DNA of 64,000 nt from CBDDFN01 sp965227065. Lineage in GTDB: Bacteria; Pseudomonadota; Alphaproteobacteria; SPJN01. The notes beneath the pieces were generated by a model. The model was not told the origin of the DNA. It made no database searches and saw only the letters and a list, made by a program, of their open reading frames with translations. How positions within the stretch are numbered: the stretch's first letter is position 1; the number at the start of each line of letters is the position of its first letter. The position numbers and the translations under genes were made by a program. The stretch spans positions 620,001 through 684,000 of the forward strand of contig CBDDFN010000020.1 of NCBI GenBank assembly GCA_965227065.1, given 5' to 3'. This document shows, in pieces, positions 1-8,743 of this stretch.

Positions 1-384
1 GCCGGTGATGGCACGGCCAGCCATGCCCTTGGCGGAGTTGCGCAGCACTTCAGCAATCGCCATGAAACCCCCCATCATGATGCCCATATGGGCTGAATAG
101 ACGAGGCCTTTCTCCGCCGGAGTTGTGCCGGTCAGATTGGGCTCGGGTTGTGTGGCTTCGCCCCAGGCAATGATGCCTTCATTGTCGGTGATGATCGTCC
201 CGTCGTCGAGCTTGAGCGCGGGCACCGTACAGGCGGGGTTGATCGCCTTATAGGCATCGCCCAACTGTTCAGCCGTGCCGATATCGACCTGAACACATTC
301 AAAGTCGATACCCTTTTCGGCAAGATAAACCCGTGCGCGGCGCGGGCTTGGGGCTGCGGTGTAATCATAAAGCGTGATGGCCAT
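1..384 (-). CDS. Glutathione S-transferase family protein (3' part beyond window)
   Basis: The first 128 codons of a leftward gene are present; the rest lies outside the window. The visible part is the thioredoxin-fold N-terminal domain of glutathione S-transferases: a beta strand (ITLYDY), a Ser13-Pro14-Arg-Arg turn where GSTs place the glutathione-activating residue, the VP pair at about residues 54-55 that matches the cis-proline, and DNEGI at about 67-71 in the place of the usual E/D-S glutathione-binding motif. The glycine in place of the usual serine there is slightly atypical. The start of the helical C-terminal domain is also present. Such enzymes conjugate glutathione to electrophiles or act as peroxidases in the cytosol; the substrate cannot be told. 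The start is the ATG at 384. Confidence 0.8.
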   Translation of the reverse strand, partial: MAITLYDYTAAPSPRRARVYLAEKGIDFECVQVDIGTAEQLGDAYKAINPACTVPALKLDDGTIITDNEGIIAWGEATQPEPNLTGTTPAEKGLVYSAHMGIMMGGFMAIAEVLRNSAKGMAGRAITG

Positions 385-459
385 GTGGCGTCCTCCCAAA
401 GTGTCTGTGGAGGGAGCCTAGCGAACTGACATGACAAGACAAGCAACCCGTTTGGGGGG

Positions 460-1701
460 CTAGTTCAAAACGCAGTGAACGCCGCCGGGGTTTTTGATCA
501 TTGCCGCGCAGCGGTTGCAGTGGGTGCAGCCATTGACATATTGCCCCCGCTGGAGGGCAAGAGTGTTGACCATGGCGGGGTCTTTGATCAGCGCCCGGCC
601 AAGCTGCACAAAGTCGAATTCGGCCATGGCTTCTTCGAGCGCTTCGACCGTTGACACCCCGCCAATATAGCACAGCTTGGCGTTTTTCATGGCATCGCGC
701 ACGCGCTTGGAGCCTTCCATGAAATAAAGCTCATGATAGGGATAGGCCTTGAAAATCTTGTTCCCCATACGCTTGAGGATAAAGCGCATCAGCGGGTTCT
801 TTTCATATTCGAGCATGCCCGGCGCAAGACTGTCGCCGCGGAACAAAAGCATCGGATTGAAGCTTGAAGTGCCGCCCGAGGGGATCACTGCGTCAATACC
901 CGCCTTGTCCAGCAGGCTGGCAACCTCGATGGCCTCATCTATTTCAAGTCCGCCTTTGACACCGTCGCGCAGATTGATTTTGCCGAGTAGCGGGAAGTCC
1001 TCGCCAACTGCGCCGCGCACCGCTTCAAGAACGCGCAAGGGAAGCCGCATGCGGTTGATCAAGGTGCCGCCATACTGATCAGATCGTTTGTTGGTTTTGG
1101 GAGAGATGAACTGGCTCAAGCCATAGCCATGGCCGAAATGAATTTCGAGCGCATCAAAGCCAACCCGTTTCATCAATGTCGATGCGTCGACATAGTTCTG
1201 AATGAGGGGGTCCATGTCGGCCTCAGTCATAGCGCCTGCAAAGGGCAGGCCCGCCGGAATGCCTGAAAAATTAATGCCGCGATTGGGACCTTTGGGGCGC
1301 TTGCCCTGAAAGGCCTCGTTCTGAGAAAAGTTTCCGCAATGAGTCAGCTGGCCCGACAGGGTGGAGCCGGCGGCGTGCACGTCTGAGGCAATGGCGGAGA
1401 GCTTGTCGGCAATCGCTTCATGGATATACATCATCTCCTTCATCACCCGGCCATCGGCTTCCACGGCGCAATAGGCCAGTGTGGTCATGGCGGTCCCGCC
1501 CTGGGCTATGGTGCGGTGAAAATCGCGCAGACTGTCCTTGGGGGCGCCGTCGGTGGCGCGGCCCTCAAAGGTGGCTGCCTTGAAGATGCGGTTGCGGACG
1601 GTCAAGCCGTTCAGTGTGGCTGGTGATAAGGCTTTGTCGAGCAGGTCCACAAACTTCCCCCCTGATGATCCCGTGCGGGTTTGTGCCGCGTTGCCGGTCA
1701 T
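460..1701 (-). CDS. NADH:flavin oxidoreductase / old yellow enzyme family protein
   Basis: A 413-residue TIM-barrel flavoprotein. The motif HFGHGYGLSQFISPKTN followed by R-S-D-Q-Y-G-G is the FMN/substrate signature of the old yellow enzyme family, which uses NAD(P)H to reduce activated C=C bonds. The C-terminal end carries CTHCNRC and a later Cys. This resembles the iron-sulphur cysteine cluster of 2,4-dienoyl-CoA reductase-like members, but the protein stops there and lacks the second flavin/NAD domain. The start at 1701 is chosen because GGGAGG lies 5 nt upstream; an in-frame ATG at 1794 has no such support and would overlap the divergent gene at 1752. The physiological substrate is unknown. 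Confidence 0.85.
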   Translation of the reverse strand: MTGNAAQTRTGSSGGKFVDLLDKALSPATLNGLTVRNRIFKAATFEGRATDGAPKDSLRDFHRTIAQGGTAMTTLAYCAVEADGRVMKEMMYIHEAIADKLSAIASDVHAAGSTLSGQLTHCGNFSQNEAFQGKRPKGPNRGINFSGIPAGLPFAGAMTEADMDPLIQNYVDASTLMKRVGFDALEIHFGHGYGLSQFISPKTNKRSDQYGGTLINRMRLPLRVLEAVRGAVGEDFPLLGKINLRDGVKGGLEIDEAIEVASLLDKAGIDAVIPSGGTSSFNPMLLFRGDSLAPGMLEYEKNPLMRFILKRMGNKIFKAYPYHELYFMEGSKRVRDAMKNAKLCYIGGVSTVEALEEAMAEFDFVQLGRALIKDPAMVNTLALQRGQYVNGCTHCNRCAAMIKNPGGVHCVLN

Positions 1702-1751
1702 TGTGCCTCCCGTCTTAATGCTCCTTTGTTGCGTAGTCCAGAAGGTGGGTG

Positions 1752-3089
1752 ATGAACGCCAATCATGCCGAAATTCGCAGCGCGGGCGGGGCACAAAGTC
1801 ACGACCCGATCCGCTTTGCCGAGCATGCCGACCGGGATTTGATCCACAATGAGGTTCATGCTCGACCGCCGCTGGCGATCTTTCCGCCGCTGACGGTGTC
1901 GCATATGGCGTTTAAATGCGGTGAGCATCGCTTCGACGAAGATTTCAATCATTTGTGCGCCTTGATGGACAAAGAGGGGCTCAAGCGGCCCGAACCTGGC
2001 GCGCGCCACGCTGTGTTTCATCTCGGCGATGCGCTGATCAAATGGGAACGGCATACCGAATTTCTGGCTCTCACCATTATCCGCCCTTTGGGGGAGTGCA
2101 GCATCGATTCGGTCGGGGCGCTCAAAGTTTTGCCGCAAGACTGGCTTGAGGCCATTGATGGTCCCCTGATGGCGGGCATGCATATCGTATTTTTGGGTGA
2201 TCAGGACGACCGCGACCTGTATGGCTGGCAGGAATTGTTGTTTGGCCGCCGCCGGTTGTTTGGCGCGCGCGTTGATGATGAACAAGCCCGCGTATGGACC
2301 GATTTTGATCTACACGCTGACCGCTTTGGCCGCATCCTGATCCAGTCGGGACAGCATCGGGGCTTCCGTGCCGGCCGTCTTCTGAAATGGCTGCTTGAGA
2401 TTGAAACCTACCGGGTGCTCGCCATGATGGGCTTGCCCAAGGTGGGGAGCGCACGGCCCCGCGTGTCGGAACTGGAACAAAGCCTGCGAGCGTTGATTGA
2501 TGAACTCAATGACACGCAATCAACTGCCTCAGACCAGGAATTGCTGCACCGGCTGACCGATCTGGCGGCCGGTCTTGAAGAGCAATGGGCGGCGCTGCGC
2601 TACCGGATTGCCGCCAGCCGGGCCTATTACGCCATTGTGCGCCGCAGGCTCGACCGGCTGCGTGAAGTCCCGCTCGATGATTTGCAAACCCTCACGGGTT
2701 TTGTCGATCACCGGCTTGCGCCCGCGCTCGACACAATCGATGCGGTGGAAAAGCGCCTTGTCGTGTTGGGTGAGGCGATTGAGCGGACCACCGGCATGAT
2801 CCGCACGCGGGTTGATATTGCACTGGAAGAGCAGAACCAGCAGATCCTGCGATCCATGGACGCGCGCGGCAAACAGCAATTGTTGCTGAATTCGGCGGTT
2901 GAGAATTTTTCCGTAGCGGCCATTTCCTACTACGTCGCCATGCTGTTCAACACGCTGGTCAAAGGCGCGGTGCCCGAAGGGCTGATCAAGCCTTATACGG
3001 TGACTGCCATCGCGCTGCCCTTTATCGTCTTTGGTGTCTGGTGGGGCGTGCGCCGCACCCGTAAGGGCATTGAAGGGCTGATGGATTAG
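1752..3089 (+). CDS. DUF3422 family membrane-anchored protein
   Basis: A 445-residue protein whose N-terminal HNEVHARPP motif is the hallmark of DUF3422, a family of uncharacterised proteobacterial proteins. The long central part is helical and probably coiled-coil. Two hydrophobic segments close to the C terminus (around FSVAAISYYVAMLFNTLV and ALPFIVFGVWWGV) should anchor it in the inner membrane, leaving a large cytoplasmic domain. The ATG at 1752 follows AGAAGGTGGG; a GTG three bases earlier is the alternative. It diverges from the flavoprotein gene with only 50 bp between starts. Its end lies 4 bp from the end of the convergent DUF2207 gene. Function is unknown. Confidence 0.85.
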   Translation: MNANHAEIRSAGGAQSHDPIRFAEHADRDLIHNEVHARPPLAIFPPLTVSHMAFKCGEHRFDEDFNHLCALMDKEGLKRPEPGARHAVFHLGDALIKWERHTEFLALTIIRPLGECSIDSVGALKVLPQDWLEAIDGPLMAGMHIVFLGDQDDRDLYGWQELLFGRRRLFGARVDDEQARVWTDFDLHADRFGRILIQSGQHRGFRAGRLLKWLLEIETYRVLAMMGLPKVGSARPRVSELEQSLRALIDELNDTQSTASDQELLHRLTDLAAGLEEQWAALRYRIAASRAYYAIVRRRLDRLREVPLDDLQTLTGFVDHRLAPALDTIDAVEKRLVVLGEAIERTTGMIRTRVDIALEEQNQQILRSMDARGKQQLLLNSAVENFSVAAISYYVAMLFNTLVKGAVPEGLIKPYTVTAIALPFIVFGVWWGVRRTRKGIEGLMD

Positions 3090-3093
3090 ACTG

Positions 3094-5037
3094 CTACCAG
3101 CCCCCGCCGCCGCCGCCGCCAAAGCCGCCGCCACCGCCTGAAAACCCTCCACCCGATGAAAACCCGCCGGAGCTTGAGCTTTTGGGCATCGAGGCCGAAG
3201 AGGCGGTCGCCACCGAAGACTGCAGGGCCGAGCCCAGCGCCATGCCGCCAAGCCGTGCGCGGTGGATGGAGCCAAGCCCTTGCGAGCGATCGGCAAAGTC
3301 GGGGATCTTGGCAATCAGCGCATCAAGCTTTTTGCTCCACGCTTCTTCAACGTCCAGCGCCACGGCATAGGCATAGGTTTCGCGCAGATGCTCCGGCGTT
3401 TGTTCCGGCGCGCCCATGGCATTGAGGCGATGCTCTTCGGCAACGCTGAGATATTGGCGCAGCCCCAAAATCTCTTCCATGGCCCGCGCCCCTTCATCGG
3501 TGGGGGCTTCCACCAACGCACGGAATAGGACCAGCATGGCCATATGGGCGGCGATGATGAAGGGCAAGGGACCCCATCCGCCCAGAAACGGCCAGACCGG
3601 ATCAGGGCCGACAAAGAAGGCAAAAAACACAATGACACCGATCAGGTCGAGATGTTGTTTGATCTTGAAAGGCACATGCCGGTCGCGCCAGTCACGCCAG
3701 ATGTCTGTGGCGCGGGCGAGCAGATAAAAAGGTGCTGCAATCACCGGGATCATGATGATGCCCATGGGCGCTTCCAGAACGGCGGGTTCGGTTGCGCCTT
3801 TGACGGTGGCAAAGATATAGGCGGCGACGCCGGCGACGACTGAGGCAATCGCGACCAGAAAAAAGACGGTGCGGTTGCGGCTGAAATAGCGTTCGGTGAA
3901 ATGCCGGTCGAGATGGTTTTCAAAATCCTCCCGCATGGAATTGAAATCCGACAGTTTGCTTTTGTCCGAGCCGCGATTGGGCAGGACGTAAAAGTCGCGA
4001 TAGGCAAGCATGTCGCCGAACAGGATGCTTTCACCGGCGCTCAACTGCTGGGATTTGTCATTGGTGTCGCGGACCGTCAGCGTGTCACCTTCGAGCCAGG
4101 AGCCATCGACATGATCAATCTCGACCCGGTTCTTGGCGATCAGGCTGGCAAAGGCGGCCGTCATGCAGCCGGGATCATAGCGGCGTTGCCAGATCATGCG
4201 CACCGCTGCGGGCGACAGGTCTTCAGGAGGGATGAACCGGGGGATGATTGCGCGGCGGGACGGGTCACGCCCAATCCACAGCCAGACAATGAACAGGATC
4301 AGTGCGCTGGCGGTGAGGATCGCGCCCCAGGCGGCAGTGTAGAGATTGTCTTCCACCCAGTGCATGGCGTTCGCGTCATCGGACAAAGGGGGCAGGGCAC
4401 CTGCAGGCAGGCTGACCGCAAGGCCGATATCTTCGCCATTGCTTAAAGGCCGTGTGTTCTGGATCCGGACGCTGCCAGAGGCTGTCTGATCAATGACAAG
4501 CGAATTGGTGTGTCCCGGCATGCCTTCAAATGCCTCAATCGGGGTGAGAGCGGCGCCGTCATAACCCACCGTGGCGGTGACCGACTGGCGGACAAGGTTC
4601 CAGTCCCAGCCGCTGGCATACCAACGAAACAGGATTGACCCGTCGTCTTGTTCAATCAGGATGCGCCGCGCCTCATAAATGATTTCATAGCGGTGAGGAC
4701 CGGGGTCCAGAAATACATTCGCATCGCCAATGCGGATGGAATAGTCCGAGCCAGAACTGCTGACCTGATAAGGCTCGTCCATGCCGTTGCGGCGCACCGA
4801 CAGGACTTTAAGCCGGGCCGACACCCATGTGCCGTCGGGGGCCTCAAACCCTTTGGGGATGTTGCGGAAGATACCGCGCTTGATCACCCGGCTCTGGGCT
4901 GTGACGTGAATTTTCTCTGTCACCTGAACCGTACGGTCGGCCATGATCTGGGCATGGGCGGTGAACTGCGTGACCTGCTCCGCAGCGTGGAGCTGGCCGG
5001 CCCATAAGACGACAAGAAGACCGAGGATCAACCGCAT
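3094..5037 (-). CDS. DUF2207 domain-containing membrane protein
   Basis: A 647-residue exported membrane protein. A signal peptide (about residues 1-18, ending QLHAA) is followed by an extracytoplasmic beta-rich DUF2207 domain (about 20-230), a transmembrane helix near 235-255, a soluble segment, then four hydrophobic helices around 400-510. The C terminus is a serine- and glycine-rich tail ending in a run of glycines and Trp, typical of this family and of TPM-domain relatives. The gene overlaps the lemA stop by one base (TGATG), so the two are translated as one unit. LemA/DUF2207 pairs are common in bacteria but their role is not known; an envelope function is inferred. Confidence 0.85.
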   Translation of the reverse strand: MRLILGLLVVLWAGQLHAAEQVTQFTAHAQIMADRTVQVTEKIHVTAQSRVIKRGIFRNIPKGFEAPDGTWVSARLKVLSVRRNGMDEPYQVSSSGSDYSIRIGDANVFLDPGPHRYEIIYEARRILIEQDDGSILFRWYASGWDWNLVRQSVTATVGYDGAALTPIEAFEGMPGHTNSLVIDQTASGSVRIQNTRPLSNGEDIGLAVSLPAGALPPLSDDANAMHWVEDNLYTAAWGAILTASALILFIVWLWIGRDPSRRAIIPRFIPPEDLSPAAVRMIWQRRYDPGCMTAAFASLIAKNRVEIDHVDGSWLEGDTLTVRDTNDKSQQLSAGESILFGDMLAYRDFYVLPNRGSDKSKLSDFNSMREDFENHLDRHFTERYFSRNRTVFFLVAIASVVAGVAAYIFATVKGATEPAVLEAPMGIIMIPVIAAPFYLLARATDIWRDWRDRHVPFKIKQHLDLIGVIVFFAFFVGPDPVWPFLGGWGPLPFIIAAHMAMLVLFRALVEAPTDEGARAMEEILGLRQYLSVAEEHRLNAMGAPEQTPEHLRETYAYAVALDVEEAWSKKLDALIAKIPDFADRSQGLGSIHRARLGGMALGSALQSSVATASSASMPKSSSSGGFSSGGGFSGGGGGFGGGGGGGW

Positions 5038-5585
5038 CAGAAGCTGACCTGAGGCAGGGCGCGGGCGGCTTCATCAATTTCAAAAAACTCTTTCTTCTCA
5101 AATTTGAACTGACCGGCAATCAGATTTGAGGGGAAGCTGTCGATCGTGACATTCAGGTCGCGGACGGTGCCGTTATAATAACGCCGGGCCATTTCGATGG
5201 CTTGCTCAAGTTCCGACAATTCGCGCTGCAGATCGCCAAAACGCTGATCAGCTTTAAGATCGGGATAGGCTTCGGCAACCGCCATCAAACGGCCCAGAAC
5301 ACCACCCATCATAGTTTCAGCCTGGGCCTGGTCTTTCACTGAATTGGCCCCCAGACTGGCCGCCCGGGCATTGGCGAGATCCTCAAAAACCGATTGTTCG
5401 TGTGATGCGTAGCCTTTGACGGTCTCAACAAGGTTGGGGACCAGATTGGCGCGCTTCTTCAACTGCACATCGACCCCTGACCAGCCTTCTTCGGCCATGG
5501 TGCGCTGGCGTACAAGCTTGTTATAGATAGCGATGACATAGAGGACCAAAAGGGCGATGATGCCCAGACCAATCCAAGTTTCCAT
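5037..5585 (-). CDS. lemA: LemA family protein
   Basis: A 182-residue protein with one N-terminal transmembrane helix (residues about 4-22, WIGLGIIALLVLYVIAIY) followed by a helical-bundle domain. LVPNLVETVKGYASHE is the family signature found in LemA proteins from many phyla, and the length is typical. The N terminus is predicted to sit inside the membrane with the helical domain on one face; the molecular role is unknown. It is the first gene of a two-gene operon with the DUF2207 protein and diverges from the DUF389 gene at 5722. Confidence 0.92.
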   Translation of the reverse strand: METWIGLGIIALLVLYVIAIYNKLVRQRTMAEEGWSGVDVQLKKRANLVPNLVETVKGYASHEQSVFEDLANARAASLGANSVKDQAQAETMMGGVLGRLMAVAEAYPDLKADQRFGDLQRELSELEQAIEMARRYYNGTVRDLNVTIDSFPSNLIAGQFKFEKKEFFEIDEAARALPQVSF

Positions 5586-5721
5586 GATTTCATTCCCTCT
5601 GCGTGGCCTGAATGCAGCATGGCATGAACAGTGAAACTATGCACACAGTCTGCCCGGTGAGATTCCAGATGCGATTATTGTCCGGCGATCTTAGTGGCGC
5701 AATGCGAATAGACGATGAAAC

Positions 5722-6714
5722 ATGATGCGGATCATTGAAGTGACGGCCCCGGCGGGCCATGAATACAGCCTTGAAGCCATTGGCGAAATCCAGGGCGTGC
5801 GGGATGTCTGGCACACCCATGATCCTGATGGCGAGCGCTGCCTGGTCCGCTTTCTGGTTGATCGTCAGGCCCAGCAAGGTGTGGTCGATGCCTGTCAGAC
5901 CCTGTTGAGCGGCACGCCCGACTGGCGGCTGGCCCTGTTGCCGGTTGAGGCGGTGGCACCGTTTCATCATTCGATCAAATCGGCGGACAAGCGCGGGCGC
6001 GGCTTTGGCATCACCACGCGCGAAGAGCTCTATCACGACATTTCCGAAGGGGCGGAAATCACCCGGGACTATTTGCTGTTTGTTATCTTGTCCACGATTG
6101 TCGCGGGCATCGGTCTGATCGAAGACAGTGTTGCGATTGTGATTGGCGCCATGGTGATCGCGCCGTTGCTGGGCCCCAATCTTGCTTTTGCTTTCGCCAC
6201 TGTTCTGGGTGACCGGCCCTTGATGCTGCGGTCGGCCGGGACGGTTCTGATCGGGCTTTTTCTGGCCATAGGCATATCGGCTGTTTGGGGATTTTTTGGT
6301 GATGTGCCGCACACCAGTCTTGAAATCGCCAGCCGAAGCAATGTCGGCTATGGCGCGATTGTGCTGGCACTGGCATCGGGTGCGGCGGCGGTCTTGTCCT
6401 TATCGACGGGGGTAAGCTCGGCGCTGGTGGGGGTGATGGTGTCGGTCGCTTTGCTGCCACCGGCCGTCGTTCTGGGCTTTGATATTGGCGGTCAGAAATG
6501 GGCGGACGCGCAAGGCGCGGCCATCTTGTTGTCGGTTAATCTGGTCTCGGTCAATCTGGCATCGCAAGCGGTGTTCGTTTATCGCGGCATTCGCCCCCGC
6601 ACCTATAAGGAGCGTAAGGGCGTGCGCGGCTCGGCCTGGCTGACATTCCTCATGTGGGTGTTGATGCTTGGCGCCCTGATTGTGCTGATCAGCCTTCGGG
6701 ACGGTGCAGCATAA
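5722..6714 (+). CDS. DUF389 / TIGR00341 family integral membrane protein
   Basis: A 330-residue protein with a cytosolic N-terminal domain of about 100 residues, then about six membrane helices. The segments ARDYLLFVILSTIVAGIGLIEDS-like and IGAMVIAPLLGPNLAFAFA are characteristic of the TIGR00341/DUF389 family of hydrophobic proteins of unknown transport function. Two adjacent ATGs (5722 and 5725) are possible starts; neither has a strong ribosome site. Its 3' end overlaps the convergent cfa gene by 26 bp, so each stop codon lies inside the other gene. Confidence 0.85.
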   Translation: MMRIIEVTAPAGHEYSLEAIGEIQGVRDVWHTHDPDGERCLVRFLVDRQAQQGVVDACQTLLSGTPDWRLALLPVEAVAPFHHSIKSADKRGRGFGITTREELYHDISEGAEITRDYLLFVILSTIVAGIGLIEDSVAIVIGAMVIAPLLGPNLAFAFATVLGDRPLMLRSAGTVLIGLFLAIGISAVWGFFGDVPHTSLEIASRSNVGYGAIVLALASGAAAVLSLSTGVSSALVGVMVSVALLPPAVVLGFDIGGQKWADAQGAAILLSVNLVSVNLASQAVFVYRGIRPRTYKERKGVRGSAWLTFLMWVLMLGALIVLISLRDGAA

Positions 6715-7939
6715 AATGGCCGACATCGGTGCGGCCGGAGGCAAAGCCTACCTCGCAATAGCTCAAGTAGAACTTCCACATGCGCTTGAACCGCTCATCA
6801 AATCCCATCAGGCGAATTTGCTCCCAGGCTTCGGCAAAGCGGTGATGCCAACTCGACAGAGTGCGGGCATAGGACTGGCCGAAATAATCAACGCCTGCGA
6901 AATCAAGACCGGCGCGGGCGGCCGCCTTGGTGATCTCGGCGGGTGAGGGGCAGATGCCGCCGGGGAAAATATAGCGCTGAATATAATCGACCGATTTGCG
7001 ATAGTGCGGGAAGCGGTGATCCTCAATGGTGATTGCCTGAATGCCCGCCATGCCGCCGGGTTTCAGCGCGCTGTAAAGGGTGCTGAAATAATCAGGCCAG
7101 AACTTCTCTCCCACCGCTTCAATCATTTCGATCGAGGCGATGCGGTCAAAACGCTCGTCAATATCGCGATAATCCTGAAAGCGCAGCTCAACCTGATTGG
7201 CAAGCCCGGCTTTTTTCATCCGCTCTTGCGCATAGGCCAATTGTTCTTTCGAAATGGTGATGCCGACCACTTCGGCCCCGAAGTCTCGCGCTGCCACTTC
7301 AGCAAATCCGCCCCAGCCACAGCCGATCTCCAGCACGCGATGGCCCGGCTGAATGTTGAGCCGCTTGGCCAGCGCGCGATATTTTTCGGTCTGGGCTTCC
7401 TCAAGGGGCTGGTCATGCCGGGTAAAGATTGCCGAGGAATAGGTCATGGACGGGTCAAGCCAGGCCGAATAAAAGCGATTCCCCAGATCATAATGATAGG
7501 AAATATTCTTTTTCGATCCTGCCTTGGTGTTGGCGTTCATCATATGACGGATCCGCTTGAGCCATCGCAGCGGCCTCAGGCGCCCATGTTCAAGGCCAAG
7601 CGCGTGCTCATTCTCGACGGCCCAGCTAAACAGGGCGGTCAGATCGGGTGTGTCCCAGTATTCTTCAAGATAGCTTTCACCCAGCCCCAATGCGCCTTCG
7701 AACAGGATGGCGCGCGCCGCGCGTGGTGATTTGATGATCCATTCGGCATCGGTGCCGGGCTCGGTTCCGTCGTAGCGGCGCACATGGCCACCTGGATAAT
7801 GGATGGTGATCGAGCCTTTCCTGGTGCGTGTGGCAAAGGCCGACACAATGTTGAGCCAAAGGCCCAACTTGCCGTGCTGTTCATCCCACACGGTCACCGA
7901 TTTGTCGTTTCGGCCCGAAGCCTGTTTTTCATTCGTCAT
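6689..7939 (-). CDS. cfa: Cyclopropane-fatty-acyl-phospholipid synthase family methyltransferase (copy 1)
   Basis: A 416-residue SAM-dependent methyltransferase of the cyclopropane fatty acid synthase (CMAS) family, which methylates double bonds in membrane phospholipid acyl chains. VLEIGCGWGGFAEVA (around residue 195) is the SAM-binding loop, and the N-terminal domain with YHYDLGNRFYSAWLD is the family's entry motif. The ATG at 7939 has GGAGGAGG just upstream and is preferred over an in-frame ATG at 7987. It is the last gene of a leftward operon with an FAD oxidoreductase and a DUF1365 protein, the arrangement of the RpoE-controlled lipid-modification operon of Rhodobacter-type bacteria. The product (cyclopropane or another methylated acyl chain) cannot be decided here. 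Confidence 0.9.
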   Translation of the reverse strand: MTNEKQASGRNDKSVTVWDEQHGKLGLWLNIVSAFATRTRKGSITIHYPGGHVRRYDGTEPGTDAEWIIKSPRAARAILFEGALGLGESYLEEYWDTPDLTALFSWAVENEHALGLEHGRLRPLRWLKRIRHMMNANTKAGSKKNISYHYDLGNRFYSAWLDPSMTYSSAIFTRHDQPLEEAQTEKYRALAKRLNIQPGHRVLEIGCGWGGFAEVAARDFGAEVVGITISKEQLAYAQERMKKAGLANQVELRFQDYRDIDERFDRIASIEMIEAVGEKFWPDYFSTLYSALKPGGMAGIQAITIEDHRFPHYRKSVDYIQRYIFPGGICPSPAEITKAAARAGLDFAGVDYFGQSYARTLSSWHHRFAEAWEQIRLMGFDERFKRMWKFYLSYCEVGFASGRTDVGHFMLHRPEG

Positions 7940-7999
7940 ATTTCGCCTCCTCCCCAAGAAGCGCTGCCCCGGTCGAACCGGGTTCACTCAACAAGTGTA

Positions 8000-8743
8000 T
8001 CAAATTTTGCGCGCCAATGTGAATTGGCGATGACGGCTGCCCGGATGGGCATGAATTGGAATGCGTTTGACCCACAATTTCGCGGCTTCAAACAGGATTG
8101 ATCCCACAATTCGGAAACTTTGCAGTGGGTAGGCCAGCGCGGCCCCGACAAGCGCCTGATCGGTCAATTCACTGCCCTGGCCGGCCATGCGGGCGTAAAG
8201 GATAGGCTCGTCATGCTCATATTCGGTGATCGCGAAATGAACATCTGTCTCGCTAAGTTCAAGCACAAACCGGTATGTGTGGTTGAGACCCAAAAAGGGC
8301 GAGACATGAAATTCTTTTTGTGCGCTGTGAACCTGACGCGCCGCGCCCGGCGTGATGCGGTTGACATAATAATGGCGTTCACCGTGGAAATTACTGACCT
8401 CGAAAATACTGGCGGATGGCTCGTTCTTGCCGTCATGACAGACAAACACGCTGACCGGATTGAACGCATAGCCCAACAGGCGGGGCACCGTCAGCAGCAG
8501 GATTTTACCGCTGCAATCGGCCCCTGAACTCATGCCGCGGGCGCGGATGAGGTTAGCGAGATCTTCGCCTGACCCATGGTCGCGGGGCTGAAAGGAAAAA
8601 AGGCCGCGCCGGTTCATCCCAAACAGAAAGGTTGAGCGCTCCGCTTCAAGATCAAGCAACACATAGGCGACACGCGCCTTGAGGCTGTGACGCCGGGGCG
8701 AAAGCCTGCGATGGACAATTTTTGTATGAAAAAGCCGCGCCAT
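8000..8743 (-). CDS. DUF1365 family protein
   Basis: A 247-residue protein beginning with the DUF1365 signature (FHTKIVHRRLSPRRHSLKA). DUF1365 proteins lack an assigned reaction but nearly always sit between an FAD-dependent amine-oxidase-like protein and a cyclopropane synthase, exactly as here. A role in processing or presenting acyl chains for the neighbouring enzymes is an inference from context. The start ATG overlaps the upstream FAD oxidoreductase stop (TAATG), which indicates translational coupling. Confidence 0.9.
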   Translation of the reverse strand: MARLFHTKIVHRRLSPRRHSLKARVAYVLLDLEAERSTFLFGMNRRGLFSFQPRDHGSGEDLANLIRARGMSSGADCSGKILLLTVPRLLGYAFNPVSVFVCHDGKNEPSASIFEVSNFHGERHYYVNRITPGAARQVHSAQKEFHVSPFLGLNHTYRFVLELSETDVHFAITEYEHDEPILYARMAGQGSELTDQALVGAALAYPLQSFRIVGSILFEAAKLWVKRIPIHAHPGSRHRQFTLARKI